DNA from: Desulfosporosinus sp.
GTDB lineage: Bacteria; Bacillota; Desulfitobacteriia; Desulfitobacteriales; Desulfitobacteriaceae
Assembly (NCBI GenBank): GCA_003513495.1
Contig: DOPM01000041.1
Coordinates: 27,415-91,414 of the forward strand
DNA length: 64,000 nt
Reading direction: 5' to 3'
Below the pieces are notes generated by a model. That model was not told the DNA's origin. It made no database searches and saw only the letters and a program-made list of their open reading frames with translations. The position numbers were made by a program, and so were the translations under genes. This document shows, piece after piece, positions 42,791-50,329 of the stretch; the first letter of the stretch is position 1, and every line of letters begins with the position of its first letter.

Positions 42791-43873
42791 ATGAAAAGAG
42801 TTTACAATTTTGCTGCAGGTCCAGCTGTATTACCAGAAGAGGTTCTTAAAGAAGCTGCTGAAGAGATGCTAGATTACCAGGGCACAGGCATGTCCGTTAT
42901 GGAGATGAGCCATCGTTCAAAAGCCTTTGAACAAATCATTACGGATGCCGAAAAAACATTGCGTGATCTTATGAAGATTCCGGATAATTATAAGGTTCTG
43001 TTCCTTCAAGGTGGAGCCTCGCAACAGTTTGCCATGATTCCTATGAACTTAATGAAAAATAGAGTAGCCGATCATATTAACACGGGACAATGGGCAAAAA
43101 AGGCGATTTCAGAAGGTAAATTATTTGGGAAGATCAATGTTATAGCTTCCTCTGAAGATAAGACGTTTTCATATATTCCGGATCTAAAGGACTTGACGAT
43201 TTCTGAGGATGCTGATTATGTTTACATCTGCCATAATAATACAATCTATGGAACCAAATATAACGAATTACCTCAAACTGGGGAGAAAATCTTAGTCGCT
43301 GACATGTCCTCAGATATCCTATCGGAACCAGTAGATGTAACAAAATACGGACTTATTTTTGCCGGTGTTCAAAAAAATATTGGTCCTGCAGGAGTAGTTG
43401 TGGTTATCATCCGTGAAGATCTAATTACGGATGACGTCTTGCCGGGTACTCCAACAATGTTGAAATATAAAATTCACGCAGACAACAAATCTCTTTATAA
43501 TACCCCTCCAGCTTATGGGATCTATATTTGCGGAAAGGTCTTTAAGTGGGTTCAGAAACTGGGCGGGCTCGAGGCAATGCAGAAAATCAATTTAGAAAAG
43601 GCTGCTATCTTATACGATTATCTCGATTCCAGTAAGCTATTTAAGGGAACTGTTGTAAAGAAGGATCGGTCGTTAATGAATGTTCCCTTTGTTACGGGAT
43701 CCGATGAATTAGATGCGAAATTCATCAAAGAAGCAAAAGTTGCTGGATTTGAAAATTTAAAAGGACATAGAACTGTTGGTGGTATGAGAGCAAGTATATA
43801 CAATGCTATGCCAATTAAAGGGGTTAAGGACTTAGTTGATTTCATGAAGAGATTTGAAGCAGAAAATAACTAG
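42791..43873 (+). CDS. serC: phosphoserine aminotransferase
   Basis: 360 residues, PLP enzyme of serine synthesis converting 3-phosphohydroxypyruvate and glutamate to phosphoserine. Typical segments are VYNFAAGPAVLPEEVLKEA at the start, MSHRSKAFEQII, LQGGASQQFAMIPMNL, the PLP-Lys region FAGVQKNIGPAGV, and HRTVGGMRASIYNAM near the end. A TTG at 42761 is in frame, but GGGAGG eight bases before ATG 42791 and the family N-terminus support the later start. It forms an operon with serA under the T-box leader. Confidence 0.97.
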   Translation: MKRVYNFAAGPAVLPEEVLKEAAEEMLDYQGTGMSVMEMSHRSKAFEQIITDAEKTLRDLMKIPDNYKVLFLQGGASQQFAMIPMNLMKNRVADHINTGQWAKKAISEGKLFGKINVIASSEDKTFSYIPDLKDLTISEDADYVYICHNNTIYGTKYNELPQTGEKILVADMSSDILSEPVDVTKYGLIFAGVQKNIGPAGVVVVIIREDLITDDVLPGTPTMLKYKIHADNKSLYNTPPAYGIYICGKVFKWVQKLGGLEAMQKINLEKAAILYDYLDSSKLFKGTVVKKDRSLMNVPFVTGSDELDAKFIKEAKVAGFENLKGHRTVGGMRASIYNAMPIKGVKDLVDFMKRFEAENN

Positions 43874-43895
43874 AAGATTAAGGGGTGGATAAGTT

Positions 43896-45059
43896 ATGTT
43901 TAAAATAAACTGTTTAAATAAGATAGCCAATGTGGGATTAGATCTTTTTACGGATAATTATAAAATGGTGGATAATTTCGTTGATGCCAACGCTGTACTT
44001 GTAAGAAGTTCAAGTGTTCATGACTTAGAGCTGCCTCCGACCTTAGATGCAATTGCAAGAGCAGGAGCAGGAGTCAATAATATTCCTCTAGATAAATGTG
44101 CTGAACGTGGAATAGTCGTCTTTAATACTCCTGGCGCAAATGCTAATGGAGTAAAGGAAATGGTCATCGCTGCCTTGATTATTGCTGCGCGCAACATTGT
44201 AGGGGGAGTTAACTGGGTAAATTCTTGTGGGCAAGATCCAGAGGTTGCTAAACTTGTGGAAAAGAATAAATCAAAGTTCTCTGGGACAGAAGTTAAAGGA
44301 AAAAAACTAGGAGTTATTGGACTTGGTGCGACTGGAGTTTTAGTTGCTAATGCGGCGAATAAACTTGAAATGGAAGTCTACGGTTATGACCCATTTATTT
44401 CAGTAGATGCGGCCTGGAAACTTTCGAAATTTATTAAACAAATAAAGTCTTTAGATGAGATCTTCAGAGACTGTGATTTTATTACAGTTCATATCCCATT
44501 AACCGATTCAACAAAGGGAATGTTCAACAAAGAAACCTTTGCAATCATGAAAGATGGAGTTAAAATACTCAACTTCTCGAGAGATACTTTAGTTATTGAT
44601 GAGGATATGATTGAAGCCTTGAAGTCTGGAAAAGTTCATCGGTACGTCACAGATTTCCCCAATCCTAACGTATGTGGCGTAGAAGGAGTCATCACCATTC
44701 CCCATTTAGGAGCGTCAACCAGTGAATCAGAAGATAACTGCGCGATCATGGCAGTAAGACAAGTAATGGACTACTTAGAAAATGGAAATATTAAGAACTC
44801 GGTCAATTTCCCGAACTGTGATATGGGGATTTGTACTCAGGCTGGACGAATTGCAATTTTCCATAAAAATATCCCCAACATGATCAGTCAATTCACAGCA
44901 ACCTTTGCCAAGGAGAATATTAATATTACGGACATGACAAATAAGAGTAAAGGGCAATGGGCATATTCTTTGCTCGATATTGAACCCCCCTCCACCGAAG
45001 AAATAATCAAGAGACTAAGAGAAATCGACGGAGTTCTAAAAGTCAGAGTGATTAAGTGA
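43896..45059 (+). CDS. serA: D-3-phosphoglycerate dehydrogenase
   Basis: 387 residues, the short clostridial type with one C-terminal ACT domain. It oxidises 3-phosphoglycerate with NAD, the first step of serine synthesis. The Rossmann motif GVIGLGATGVLVANAANKL, the substrate-region ARAGAGVNNIPLDKCAERGIVVFNTPGANANGVKE and the catalytic-His region IPHLGASTSESEDNCA are clear. The last 80 residues (AIFHKNIPNMISQFTATFAKENINITDMTNKSKG) are the ACT domain. It lies 22 bases after serC. Its stop codon overlaps the first copy of an 18-bp tandem repeat. Confidence 0.96.
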   Translation: MFKINCLNKIANVGLDLFTDNYKMVDNFVDANAVLVRSSSVHDLELPPTLDAIARAGAGVNNIPLDKCAERGIVVFNTPGANANGVKEMVIAALIIAARNIVGGVNWVNSCGQDPEVAKLVEKNKSKFSGTEVKGKKLGVIGLGATGVLVANAANKLEMEVYGYDPFISVDAAWKLSKFIKQIKSLDEIFRDCDFITVHIPLTDSTKGMFNKETFAIMKDGVKILNFSRDTLVIDEDMIEALKSGKVHRYVTDFPNPNVCGVEGVITIPHLGASTSESEDNCAIMAVRQVMDYLENGNIKNSVNFPNCDMGICTQAGRIAIFHKNIPNMISQFTATFAKENINITDMTNKSKGQWAYSLLDIEPPSTEEIIKRLREIDGVLKVRVIK

Positions 45060-45120
45060 AACAGGGGGACAGGTTGAAACAGGGGGACAGGTTGAAACAG
45101 GGGGACAGGTTCACTGTTTC
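45058..45120. repeat. three tandem 18-bp repeats with terminal inverted repeat
   Basis: GAAACAGGGGGACAGGTT occurs three times without change (45058-45075, 45076-45093, 45094-45111), followed by CACTGTTTC so that GAAACAG and CTGTTTC flank the last copy. The first copy begins inside the serA stop codon. The GGGGACAGGTT..CTGTTTC sequence resembles dispersed REP-like elements of anaerobes, here apparently amplified in place. Confidence 0.85.
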
Positions 45121-45187
45121 TCCCCACCTGAAACATTGAATCTTATTTCACATCAGACATAAGGTGTTAAGCAGAAATCACCGATGA

Positions 45188-45236
45188 GGGTAAGCAAGGC
45201 AACATGTTGTGATAGGAGCAGGAACCTTGTTTACCC
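45188..45236 (+). other. long RNA hairpin in the serA-DUF1015 gap
   Basis: GGGTAAGCAAGG (45188-45199) pairs with CCTTGTTTACCC (45225-45236), 12 pairs with one G-U, around a 25-base loop. There is no T-run, so it is not a terminator. A second stem TTTCATG/CATGAAA follows near 45247-45270. It may stabilise or process the mRNA. No known riboswitch was recognised. Confidence 0.5.
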
Positions 45237-45322
45237 AAGTCATCCTTTCATGCTCTTCGCGGCATGAAACCTGAATGCACCAAAAGGAGTCTTAGGAGAA
45301 TTTTGGGAATGGAGGAAGAGCA

Positions 45323-46561
45323 TTGCCTACTATAAAACCTTTTAATGCTATAAGACCGAGAGAAGATGTCGCAAGTCAAGTGGCAGCACTTCCTTATGAT
45401 GTGTATAATCGTGTAGAAGCTTTAGAAGAAGTGTTAAAAGAACCTTTATCCTTTTTAAAGATTGATAGAGCAGAAACACAATTTGATATGGACTTCAACC
45501 CTTATGATGCCAAAGTCTATGAGAAAGCAAGAGATCTTCTTCAGGAAATGATCGAAGAAGGGATATTAGTTAAAGAAGGTAAGGACTGTTACTATGTCTA
45601 TGAACTAACCATGGATGGCCGCTCCCAAACCGGTTTAGTAGGATGCGCGGCCATCGATGATTACCTAAACAATGTTATTAAAAAGCATGAGAAAACGCGA
45701 GAGGATAAGGAAATCGACCGAATTAAGCACGTCGATATCTGCAATGCTCATACTGGACCAATTTTCTTAGCCTATCGTTCACAAGAAACTATCAATCAAG
45801 TGGTAGAGGGGATAAAAAAAGAGCCCCCATTATATGATTTTATTGCTCCTGATGGAGTTAAGCATACCGTCTGGAAAATAGATAAAACAAGTGACTTAGT
45901 AACGATCTATACTGGGTTCAAATCGATACAAAGCGTCTATATTGCAGATGGGCATCATAGAACGGCTTCGGCAGTAAAAGTCGGCTTAAAAAGAAGAGAG
46001 GAAAACCCAGGGTATACAGGAAACGAGGAATTTAATTTCTTCCTATCCGTTCTTTTTCCCCATGATCAATTGATGATTTTAGACTATAACCGCGTAGTGA
46101 AAGATTTAAATGGGCATAGCAAAGAAGAGTTTCTAACACAAGCAACTAATTCCTTTCTAGTAGAAGAAATGGGAGCGGAACCCTATAAACCATCAGCAAA
46201 GGCTACATTTGGGATGTACTTAGAAGGCGTATGGTATAAACTCACGGCAATGGATGAAATCCGCTCAACGGATCCTGTAGAGGGACTTGATGTGGCATTG
46301 CTTCAAAATCATCTGTTAACTCCCGTTCTCAACATTAAAGACATAAGAACAGATAAAAGAATAGACTTCGTTGGTGGTATACGTGGGCTTAAAGAACTTG
46401 AAAAACGAGCTAATAGTGATATGAAACTTGCATTCTCCATGTTTCCCACTTCAATTGATGAGTTGTTTGCAGTATCTGATGCAGGACAATTGATGCCGCC
46501 AAAATCGACTTGGTTTGAACCTAAACTGAGAAGTGGATTGTTTATTCATGAGTTAGGGTAG
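45323..46561 (+). CDS. DUF1015 family protein, serine-cluster associated
   Basis: 412 residues matching DUF1015: the start MPTIKPFNAIRPREDVASQVAALPYDVYNR, the conserved core YIADGHHRTASAVKVG (ADGHHR motif) at about residues 210-225, and FLSVLFPHDQLMILDYNRVV are diagnostic. No signal or membrane segment. The biochemical role is not established to my knowledge. Its regular position next to serC and serA suggests a part in serine or phosphoserine metabolism, perhaps the missing phosphoserine phosphatase step, since no serB is in the window. TTG start with GGAGG seven bases upstream. Confidence 0.85.
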   Translation: MPTIKPFNAIRPREDVASQVAALPYDVYNRVEALEEVLKEPLSFLKIDRAETQFDMDFNPYDAKVYEKARDLLQEMIEEGILVKEGKDCYYVYELTMDGRSQTGLVGCAAIDDYLNNVIKKHEKTREDKEIDRIKHVDICNAHTGPIFLAYRSQETINQVVEGIKKEPPLYDFIAPDGVKHTVWKIDKTSDLVTIYTGFKSIQSVYIADGHHRTASAVKVGLKRREENPGYTGNEEFNFFLSVLFPHDQLMILDYNRVVKDLNGHSKEEFLTQATNSFLVEEMGAEPYKPSAKATFGMYLEGVWYKLTAMDEIRSTDPVEGLDVALLQNHLLTPVLNIKDIRTDKRIDFVGGIRGLKELEKRANSDMKLAFSMFPTSIDELFAVSDAGQLMPPKSTWFEPKLRSGLFIHELG

Positions 46562-46747
46562 GATAAAAAAACTTTTGGAACTCATGTATAAAACTTGAAT
46601 GAATAGGATATGCTATTTGTTGAGATGAAGTTCATGGCAAATTCAGACTGATTGACAAGTTATATTACTGCCTTGGCATTGATTACAATAGCTATAGCCA
46701 TATTGGCTTGGTCCAAATCCTAAGTAGAACGTGAATAAGTCATCTAA

Positions 46748-46774
46748 CAGAGTCCTTGATTGGACTCTGTTTTT
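46748..46774 (+). terminator. intrinsic terminator of the serine cluster
   Basis: CAGAGTCC (46748-46755) and GGACTCTG (46762-46769) pair around TTGATT, followed by TTTTT. The preceding 46562-46747 holds a 23-codon hydrophobic frame at 46652 without a ribosome-binding site. Confidence 0.9.
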
Positions 46775-46947
46775 ATATGGGTTGATTACACAATACAGCT
46801 TCCCGCAAATTCGTTAGAACGCGGCGTGCCGTCCTTAACTGAATAATCAAGTGGGTGCAAAAGGGCGCGGTTGTTGCTTGGTAAGCGAATGTTGTCGAAT
46901 CCCAGGAGCAAGGGATTAATAATTATTACTTTAAAACTGAAGGTTAG

Positions 46948-46956
46948 TGTTATAAT
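46948..46956 (+). promoter_or_regulatory. extended -10 promoter of the MNT-HEPN pair
   Basis: TGT-TATAAT (TGn plus a perfect -10) lies about 64 bases before the antitoxin start. No clear -35 box. The GC-richer stretch 46800-46920 just upstream is not explained by any gene or RNA that I recognise. Confidence 0.55.
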
Positions 46957-47019
46957 ATGGAAAGGAAAAGACCCTTGATTTAGTTTTTGAGAGCAATTAG
47001 GTGAAGGAGACGGGTTCTT

Positions 47020-47442
47020 ATGGATGATTCACTTGAACTAGATTCTTCTCAGATTGAGATTATCGTTCATACTTTAAAAAGCTTGATAGATCCATGGTTG
47101 ATTATTTTGTTTGGATCTTATGCTAAAGGGAGAGCTAGTCATGAGAGTGATGTTGATATTGGGTTTTTGACAGATCAAACGATCGATGATTTTCAACTGT
47201 ATCGTATGGCTCAAAAAATTGCACAGTTAATCAAAAAAGACGTTGATTGTGTAAATTTATCCTCAGCGAGCACGGTTTTTCAGGTACAAGTTATTGGACA
47301 TGGAACAGTACTTTACTGCAACGATGAAACGCGTAGGAAATATTATTTCCTTCGAACTTTTAAGGAGTATGCCTTACTAAATGAGGAACGAGCACCTATA
47401 TTAAGACAAATTAATGAGAGGGGAACAATTTGTGGGAGATGA
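47020..47442 (+). CDS. MNT-type nucleotidyltransferase antitoxin
   Basis: 140 residues with the minimal nucleotidyltransferase signature FGSYAKGRASHESDVDIGF (GS..DxD). MntA-type antitoxins inactivate the partner HEPN ribonuclease by adding AMP units to a Tyr near its active site. The start has GGTGAAGGAG upstream, and the gene overlaps the HEPN gene by 11 bases, the classic two-gene MNT-HEPN layout. Its C-terminal 50 residues are helical. Confidence 0.85.
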   Translation: MDDSLELDSSQIEIIVHTLKSLIDPWLIILFGSYAKGRASHESDVDIGFLTDQTIDDFQLYRMAQKIAQLIKKDVDCVNLSSASTVFQVQVIGHGTVLYCNDETRRKYYFLRTFKEYALLNEERAPILRQINERGTICGR

Positions 47443-47838
47443 TATAGTATATAATAAATGCTCCATAATTGAGCGGCGTATTCAGCGAATACACGAGGAA
47501 TATGAAAACAATTTGAGTAATCTTGAGAATTTTACAAAGCAAGACTCCATTATCTTAAACATTCAAAGAGGGTGTGAGGCAGCTATAGACCTAGCTATGC
47601 ATATCGTCGCTGAGAATAGGTGGGGTATTCCCCAGAGTAGCCGTGAAGCTTTTGATATTCTTCATCAAGAGGGTTGTTTAGACGAGCGCTTGGTTGAATC
47701 CTTAAAATCCATGGTAGGCTTTCGGAACATCGCGGTTCATACTATCAATCCCTTAATTTGAAAATAGTTGCTAAGGTTATTGAACATCATCTCAATGACT
47801 TAGAGGAGTTTAGCAGGATCATACTTAAAAAATTCTGA
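47432..47838 (+). pseudogene. HEPN (HepT-like) toxin gene with a C-terminal frameshift
   Basis: The open frame from GTG 47432 runs to TGA at 47761 and includes the HEPN RNase motif RNIAVH. It ends short: HepT-like proteins are about 135 residues and the frame gives 109. The missing C-terminal helix (NLKIVAKVIEHHLNDLEEFSRIILKKF) is read in another frame from about 47758 to TGA 47836-47838, so one base appears lost near 47756. GAGGGG eight bases before GTG 47432 supports this start; ATG 47414 is also possible. The active-site motif survives, so the shortened protein could still be active, inert, or the change may be a sequence error. Confidence 0.75.
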
Positions 47839-47866
47839 TCTATATCAACGGCCCTAATCTTAAGAT

Positions 47867-47905
47867 ATACTTCTCGTCCCTGCAAGGGATGAGAAGTATT
47901 TTATT
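47867..47905 (+). terminator. intrinsic terminator resembling a T-box terminator
   Basis: ATACTTCTCGTCCC (47867-47880) pairs with GGGATGAGAAGTAT (47886-47899), then TTTATTT. The CTTCTCGTCCC-TGCAA-GGGATGAGAAG core is identical to the first T-box terminator before aroF (50121-50147), but no T-box core precedes it. It ends the MNT-HEPN unit. Confidence 0.85.
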
Positions 47906-48047
47906 TAGACCTAACTTTGTAAATGTAATCAGTGTTAAGGATAAAAGGTTAGGGTATTCTTTTGGGTTTCTTGAAAAAAATAATAATTCGTTGAAGTATA
48001 AGCCAGCATCCATACGTCTAAAGGATAGCAAGGGCGGTGAACGATAT

Positions 48048-48650
48048 TTGCATGATAATGAAGCTCAGAACATCATCAAAGGGGATGAAGAATTAATTCA
48101 AGCTATCCTGGCAGGAAATGGCGAGGGGTATGCCGATATCGTGGAGCGTTATCAGACGGGATTATTCCGGACCGCCTATTATTATACTCAGAATGTTGAA
48201 GACGCCCGGGACCTTACCCAAGATATTTTCATTAAAGCATACAATAATCTTACCGTATTCAGACAGGGGTCAGCGTTTTCCACTTGGCTCTACAGAATTG
48301 CTGTCAATCATTGCCTTGATTGGTGTCGGAAGAAAAAACCTCAATATGTCGAGGCCAGCTGCTTTGATAATCTTTGCACTGAGGAAGATAGCCCCGAAGA
48401 CTTGTTTCTACAGCAGGAAATTGCCTCTGAAGTACAAACAGCAGTCGCTAGCCTACCACCAATCTACAGCACGGTCCTTATCCTATACTATTTTCAAGAC
48501 TTCAGTCCCCAACAAATTGCCGAGATAACTGACACTCCCAAAAGAACGGTGGAAACTCGGTTGTTTCGGGGTCGAAAAATGTTAAGAGAAAAACTCCATT
48601 CTATGTCTTCTGGAGGTGAAGGGCATGACCTGTTATCGAAGCCGGGATAA
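48048..48650 (+). CDS. ECF-type RNA polymerase sigma factor
   Basis: About 200 residues. The sigma region 2 motif TAYYYTQNVEDARDLTQDIFIKAYNNL and region 4 helix-turn-helix FQDFSPQQIAEITDTPKRTVETRLFRGRKMLREKL are clear, so it belongs to the ECF (RpoE-like) group. The start is uncertain: the frame is open back to 47889 inside a terminator. TTG 48048 with aGGGCGGTGA upstream gives the family-normal N-terminus and is preferred. Its 3' end overlaps the anti-sigma gene, so the two are co-translated. Confidence 0.85.
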   Translation: MHDNEAQNIIKGDEELIQAILAGNGEGYADIVERYQTGLFRTAYYYTQNVEDARDLTQDIFIKAYNNLTVFRQGSAFSTWLYRIAVNHCLDWCRKKKPQYVEASCFDNLCTEEDSPEDLFLQQEIASEVQTAVASLPPIYSTVLILYYFQDFSPQQIAEITDTPKRTVETRLFRGRKMLREKLHSMSSGGEGHDLLSKPG

Positions 48651-49119
48651 CTGGCATAGCTACGTTAAGCATAGTTTGAGTAAGGCGGAACTAGACGAAA
48701 TGGCTTCTCATCTAGCGCATTGCTCTAAATGCCGCAGTACCGTTGCAATTATTAAGAAAACCTTAGACGACTTGACCAAAAAACAAGTAATCCTCAATCC
48801 TCCTGCTGATCTCAAAATGAACGTTATGAAGGCTATCGACAAGAGCCTATACCTAAATAACCTAGTTAGCCTCAACTCCTTTCGCCTATTTGAGTTGAAA
48901 ACCTGGGGCTTTAGCATGATAGCTACAGGAATCTTCCTTTTCGCCCTAAACCTAGCCGCCTTAAATCCCAATTTTGAAGGCGGTAAGATGATCGAATTGC
49001 CTTCAATACTAAGTAAGCAAATGACTATTCCTATCAACAAAATAAGTCAACTAGCTAACGACACGTTTGAAAAAATCGAATCTGATATTCACAAAATCAA
49101 AGGTGGATTGACCAAATAA
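48625..49119 (+). CDS. zinc-finger anti-sigma factor, membrane anchored
   Basis: 164 residues. The N-terminal part has HLAHCSKC, the HxxxCxxC signature of ZAS-type anti-sigma domains, which bind and hold an ECF sigma factor. A single hydrophobic segment (MIATGIFLFALNLAAL, about residues 90-108) anchors it, leaving about 55 residues outside. It begins inside the sigma gene (ATG 48625 after GGAGGTGAAGGG), typical of sigma/anti-sigma pairs. Release is probably by proteolysis or redox effect on zinc, which cannot be told from sequence. Confidence 0.85.
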   Translation: MTCYRSRDNWHSYVKHSLSKAELDEMASHLAHCSKCRSTVAIIKKTLDDLTKKQVILNPPADLKMNVMKAIDKSLYLNNLVSLNSFRLFELKTWGFSMIATGIFLFALNLAALNPNFEGGKMIELPSILSKQMTIPINKISQLANDTFEKIESDIHKIKGGLTK

Positions 49120-49134
49120 CGAGGAGGACTACTC

Positions 49135-49833
49135 ATGAATTGCAACTATCACCCACATCAAGAAGCCCAAGCCATATGTGTTAAATGTAAAAATCCAATT
49201 TGTTTAGAATGTACAGTCAAAATAAACGATAAAACAGCTTGCCGCCAGTGCCTTGAAGAAAACTTAAGTTCCAACCAAGTATCAGCTCTGCCTACGAGCC
49301 TACCTAGGAAAACCTTTCTGGAGAAATTGCTGTTTTTATGCTTCAGTCTGATTCCTGGAGCCGCACACATGCATCAAGGATTATTTCGACGTGGTCTACA
49401 ATTAATGATTATCACCTTTGGCGGAATTGCCCTAATCAATTTTATTGGTTTAGATTTTCTCATTCCTTTCATTGTAATACCAGCATGGTTCTTCAGCTTC
49501 TTTGAAAGCCATCACTTAAGAAGACAGGTTGAAAAAGGGCAGACTATTGTCGATCAGGATCTCTTCAACCATCAAATGTTTGATTATACTCCACTGCTCA
49601 AGAATCCTCGTGCAATCGGATACACAATAATCGTCATAGGTATTCTCAGTCTTCTGCGGCAAATAGACAGATATTCCTTCTTGCCCCGACTGATTGGGAA
49701 CTGGGATTATTATAACTTTCTCAGAGCAAGCTTTATTCCTTTCTTGCTTATCCTAGGAGGTATTTATCTGATCATTAAAGCAACACGTACCCAACCGACC
49801 AAAGGTAAATCGGAAATTGCGGAAAATGATTAG
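49135..49833 (+). CDS. B-box zinc-finger membrane protein
   Basis: 232 residues. Residues 1-40 form a B-box-type zinc finger (CNYHPHQEAQAICVKCKNPICLECTVKINDKTACRQC). Four hydrophobic segments follow, near 63-80, 88-115, 160-178 and 198-215, so it is a polytopic membrane protein. Such proteins are often encoded after ECF sigma/anti-sigma pairs, as here (15 bases after the anti-sigma gene), and are likely targets or modulators of the same stress response. No enzymatic motif. Confidence 0.75.
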   Translation: MNCNYHPHQEAQAICVKCKNPICLECTVKINDKTACRQCLEENLSSNQVSALPTSLPRKTFLEKLLFLCFSLIPGAAHMHQGLFRRGLQLMIITFGGIALINFIGLDFLIPFIVIPAWFFSFFESHHLRRQVEKGQTIVDQDLFNHQMFDYTPLLKNPRAIGYTIIVIGILSLLRQIDRYSFLPRLIGNWDYYNFLRASFIPFLLILGGIYLIIKATRTQPTKGKSEIAEND

Positions 49834-49835
49834 AG

Positions 49836-49863
49836 TTGACAAAGATACGTGATGTGTTATAAT
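49836..49863 (+). promoter_or_regulatory. sigma-A promoter of the aroF T-box leader
   Basis: TTGACA (49836-49841) and TATAAT (49858-49863) with a 16-base spacer. It overlaps the stop of the preceding gene, and transcription should start near 49870 at the T-box RNA. Confidence 0.88.
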
Positions 49864-49874
49864 ACAGTTAATTA

Positions 49875-50156
49875 AATCTTTAAAGGCTAAGACGGAGAAA
49901 AGTAGTCTAATGTATTACCTTTCAGGGAGGAAGAGTCTCGACTGTAAACTCTTCTATGTGTAGTAATAGATGAAGTTCCCTCCCGAGCTGCCGGCTGAAC
50001 GAAATCAAGTAGGCTAGGACGGTTCTTCACCGTTAGAAGGAAGGGGGTATCGGATATCAATTCCCGTACCTTTGTCGAGTGGCCTTTTTGGCTTAAGTTG
50101 GGTGGTAACGCGAGATATAACTTCTCGTCCCTGCAAGGGATGAGAAGTTTTTTATT
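49875..50156 (+). promoter_or_regulatory. T-box riboswitch with terminator upstream of aroF
   Basis: A Stem I region starts with GACGGAGAAAAGTAG. A long arm AGGGAGG (with AAGAG/CTCTT on top) pairs with CCCTCCC, and small hairpins such as ACGGT/ACCGT follow. The T-box core GGGTGGTAACGCG lies at 50100-50112, then a 13-bp terminator (50119-50131 with 50137-50149) and a T-run. The aromatic pathway context predicts an aromatic tRNA (Tyr, Phe or Trp); I could not assign the specifier triplet. Confidence 0.88.
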
Positions 50157-50204
50157 TTGTAGATCTGACTTTAACTTGGCAAACACGAGTTTGATATGCT
50201 GTAC

Positions 50205-50300
50205 CTTTTGTTGAGTGGGCCAATTTGGCCAAAATGGGTGGTAACGCGGAAGTCCACGGCTTTCGTCCCTGTTAAATGGGATGTGCCGTGGACTTTTTTT
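50205..50300 (+). promoter_or_regulatory. second T-box antiterminator/terminator module without Stem I
   Basis: A Stem III-like GGGCCAATTTGGCC precedes a second core GGGTGGTAACGCGGA (50236-50250) and a second terminator AGTCCACGGC/GCCGTGGACT (50251-50260 with 50285-50294) with a T-run. The 80 bases after the first terminator are too short for a Stem I. Confidence 0.85.
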
Positions 50301-50329
50301 ATTTACAAAATTAAAGGGAGGCATTTACT

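Noticed and set aside
45058..45120. CRISPR array
   Set aside because: The three 18-bp units are directly adjacent without spacers, so this is a simple tandem repeat.
45188..45236. Terminator or riboswitch before DUF1015
   Set aside because: The hairpin is strong but has no T-run, and the surrounding sequence matches no riboswitch that I recognise; it is kept only as an unassigned hairpin.
46652..46723. 23-residue hydrophobic peptide gene with TTG start (MTSYITALALITIAIAILAW)
   Set aside because: It would make a membrane peptide, but it lacks any ribosome-binding site and directly follows a stop codon in frame. Short hydrophobic frames like this arise by chance in AT-rich gaps.
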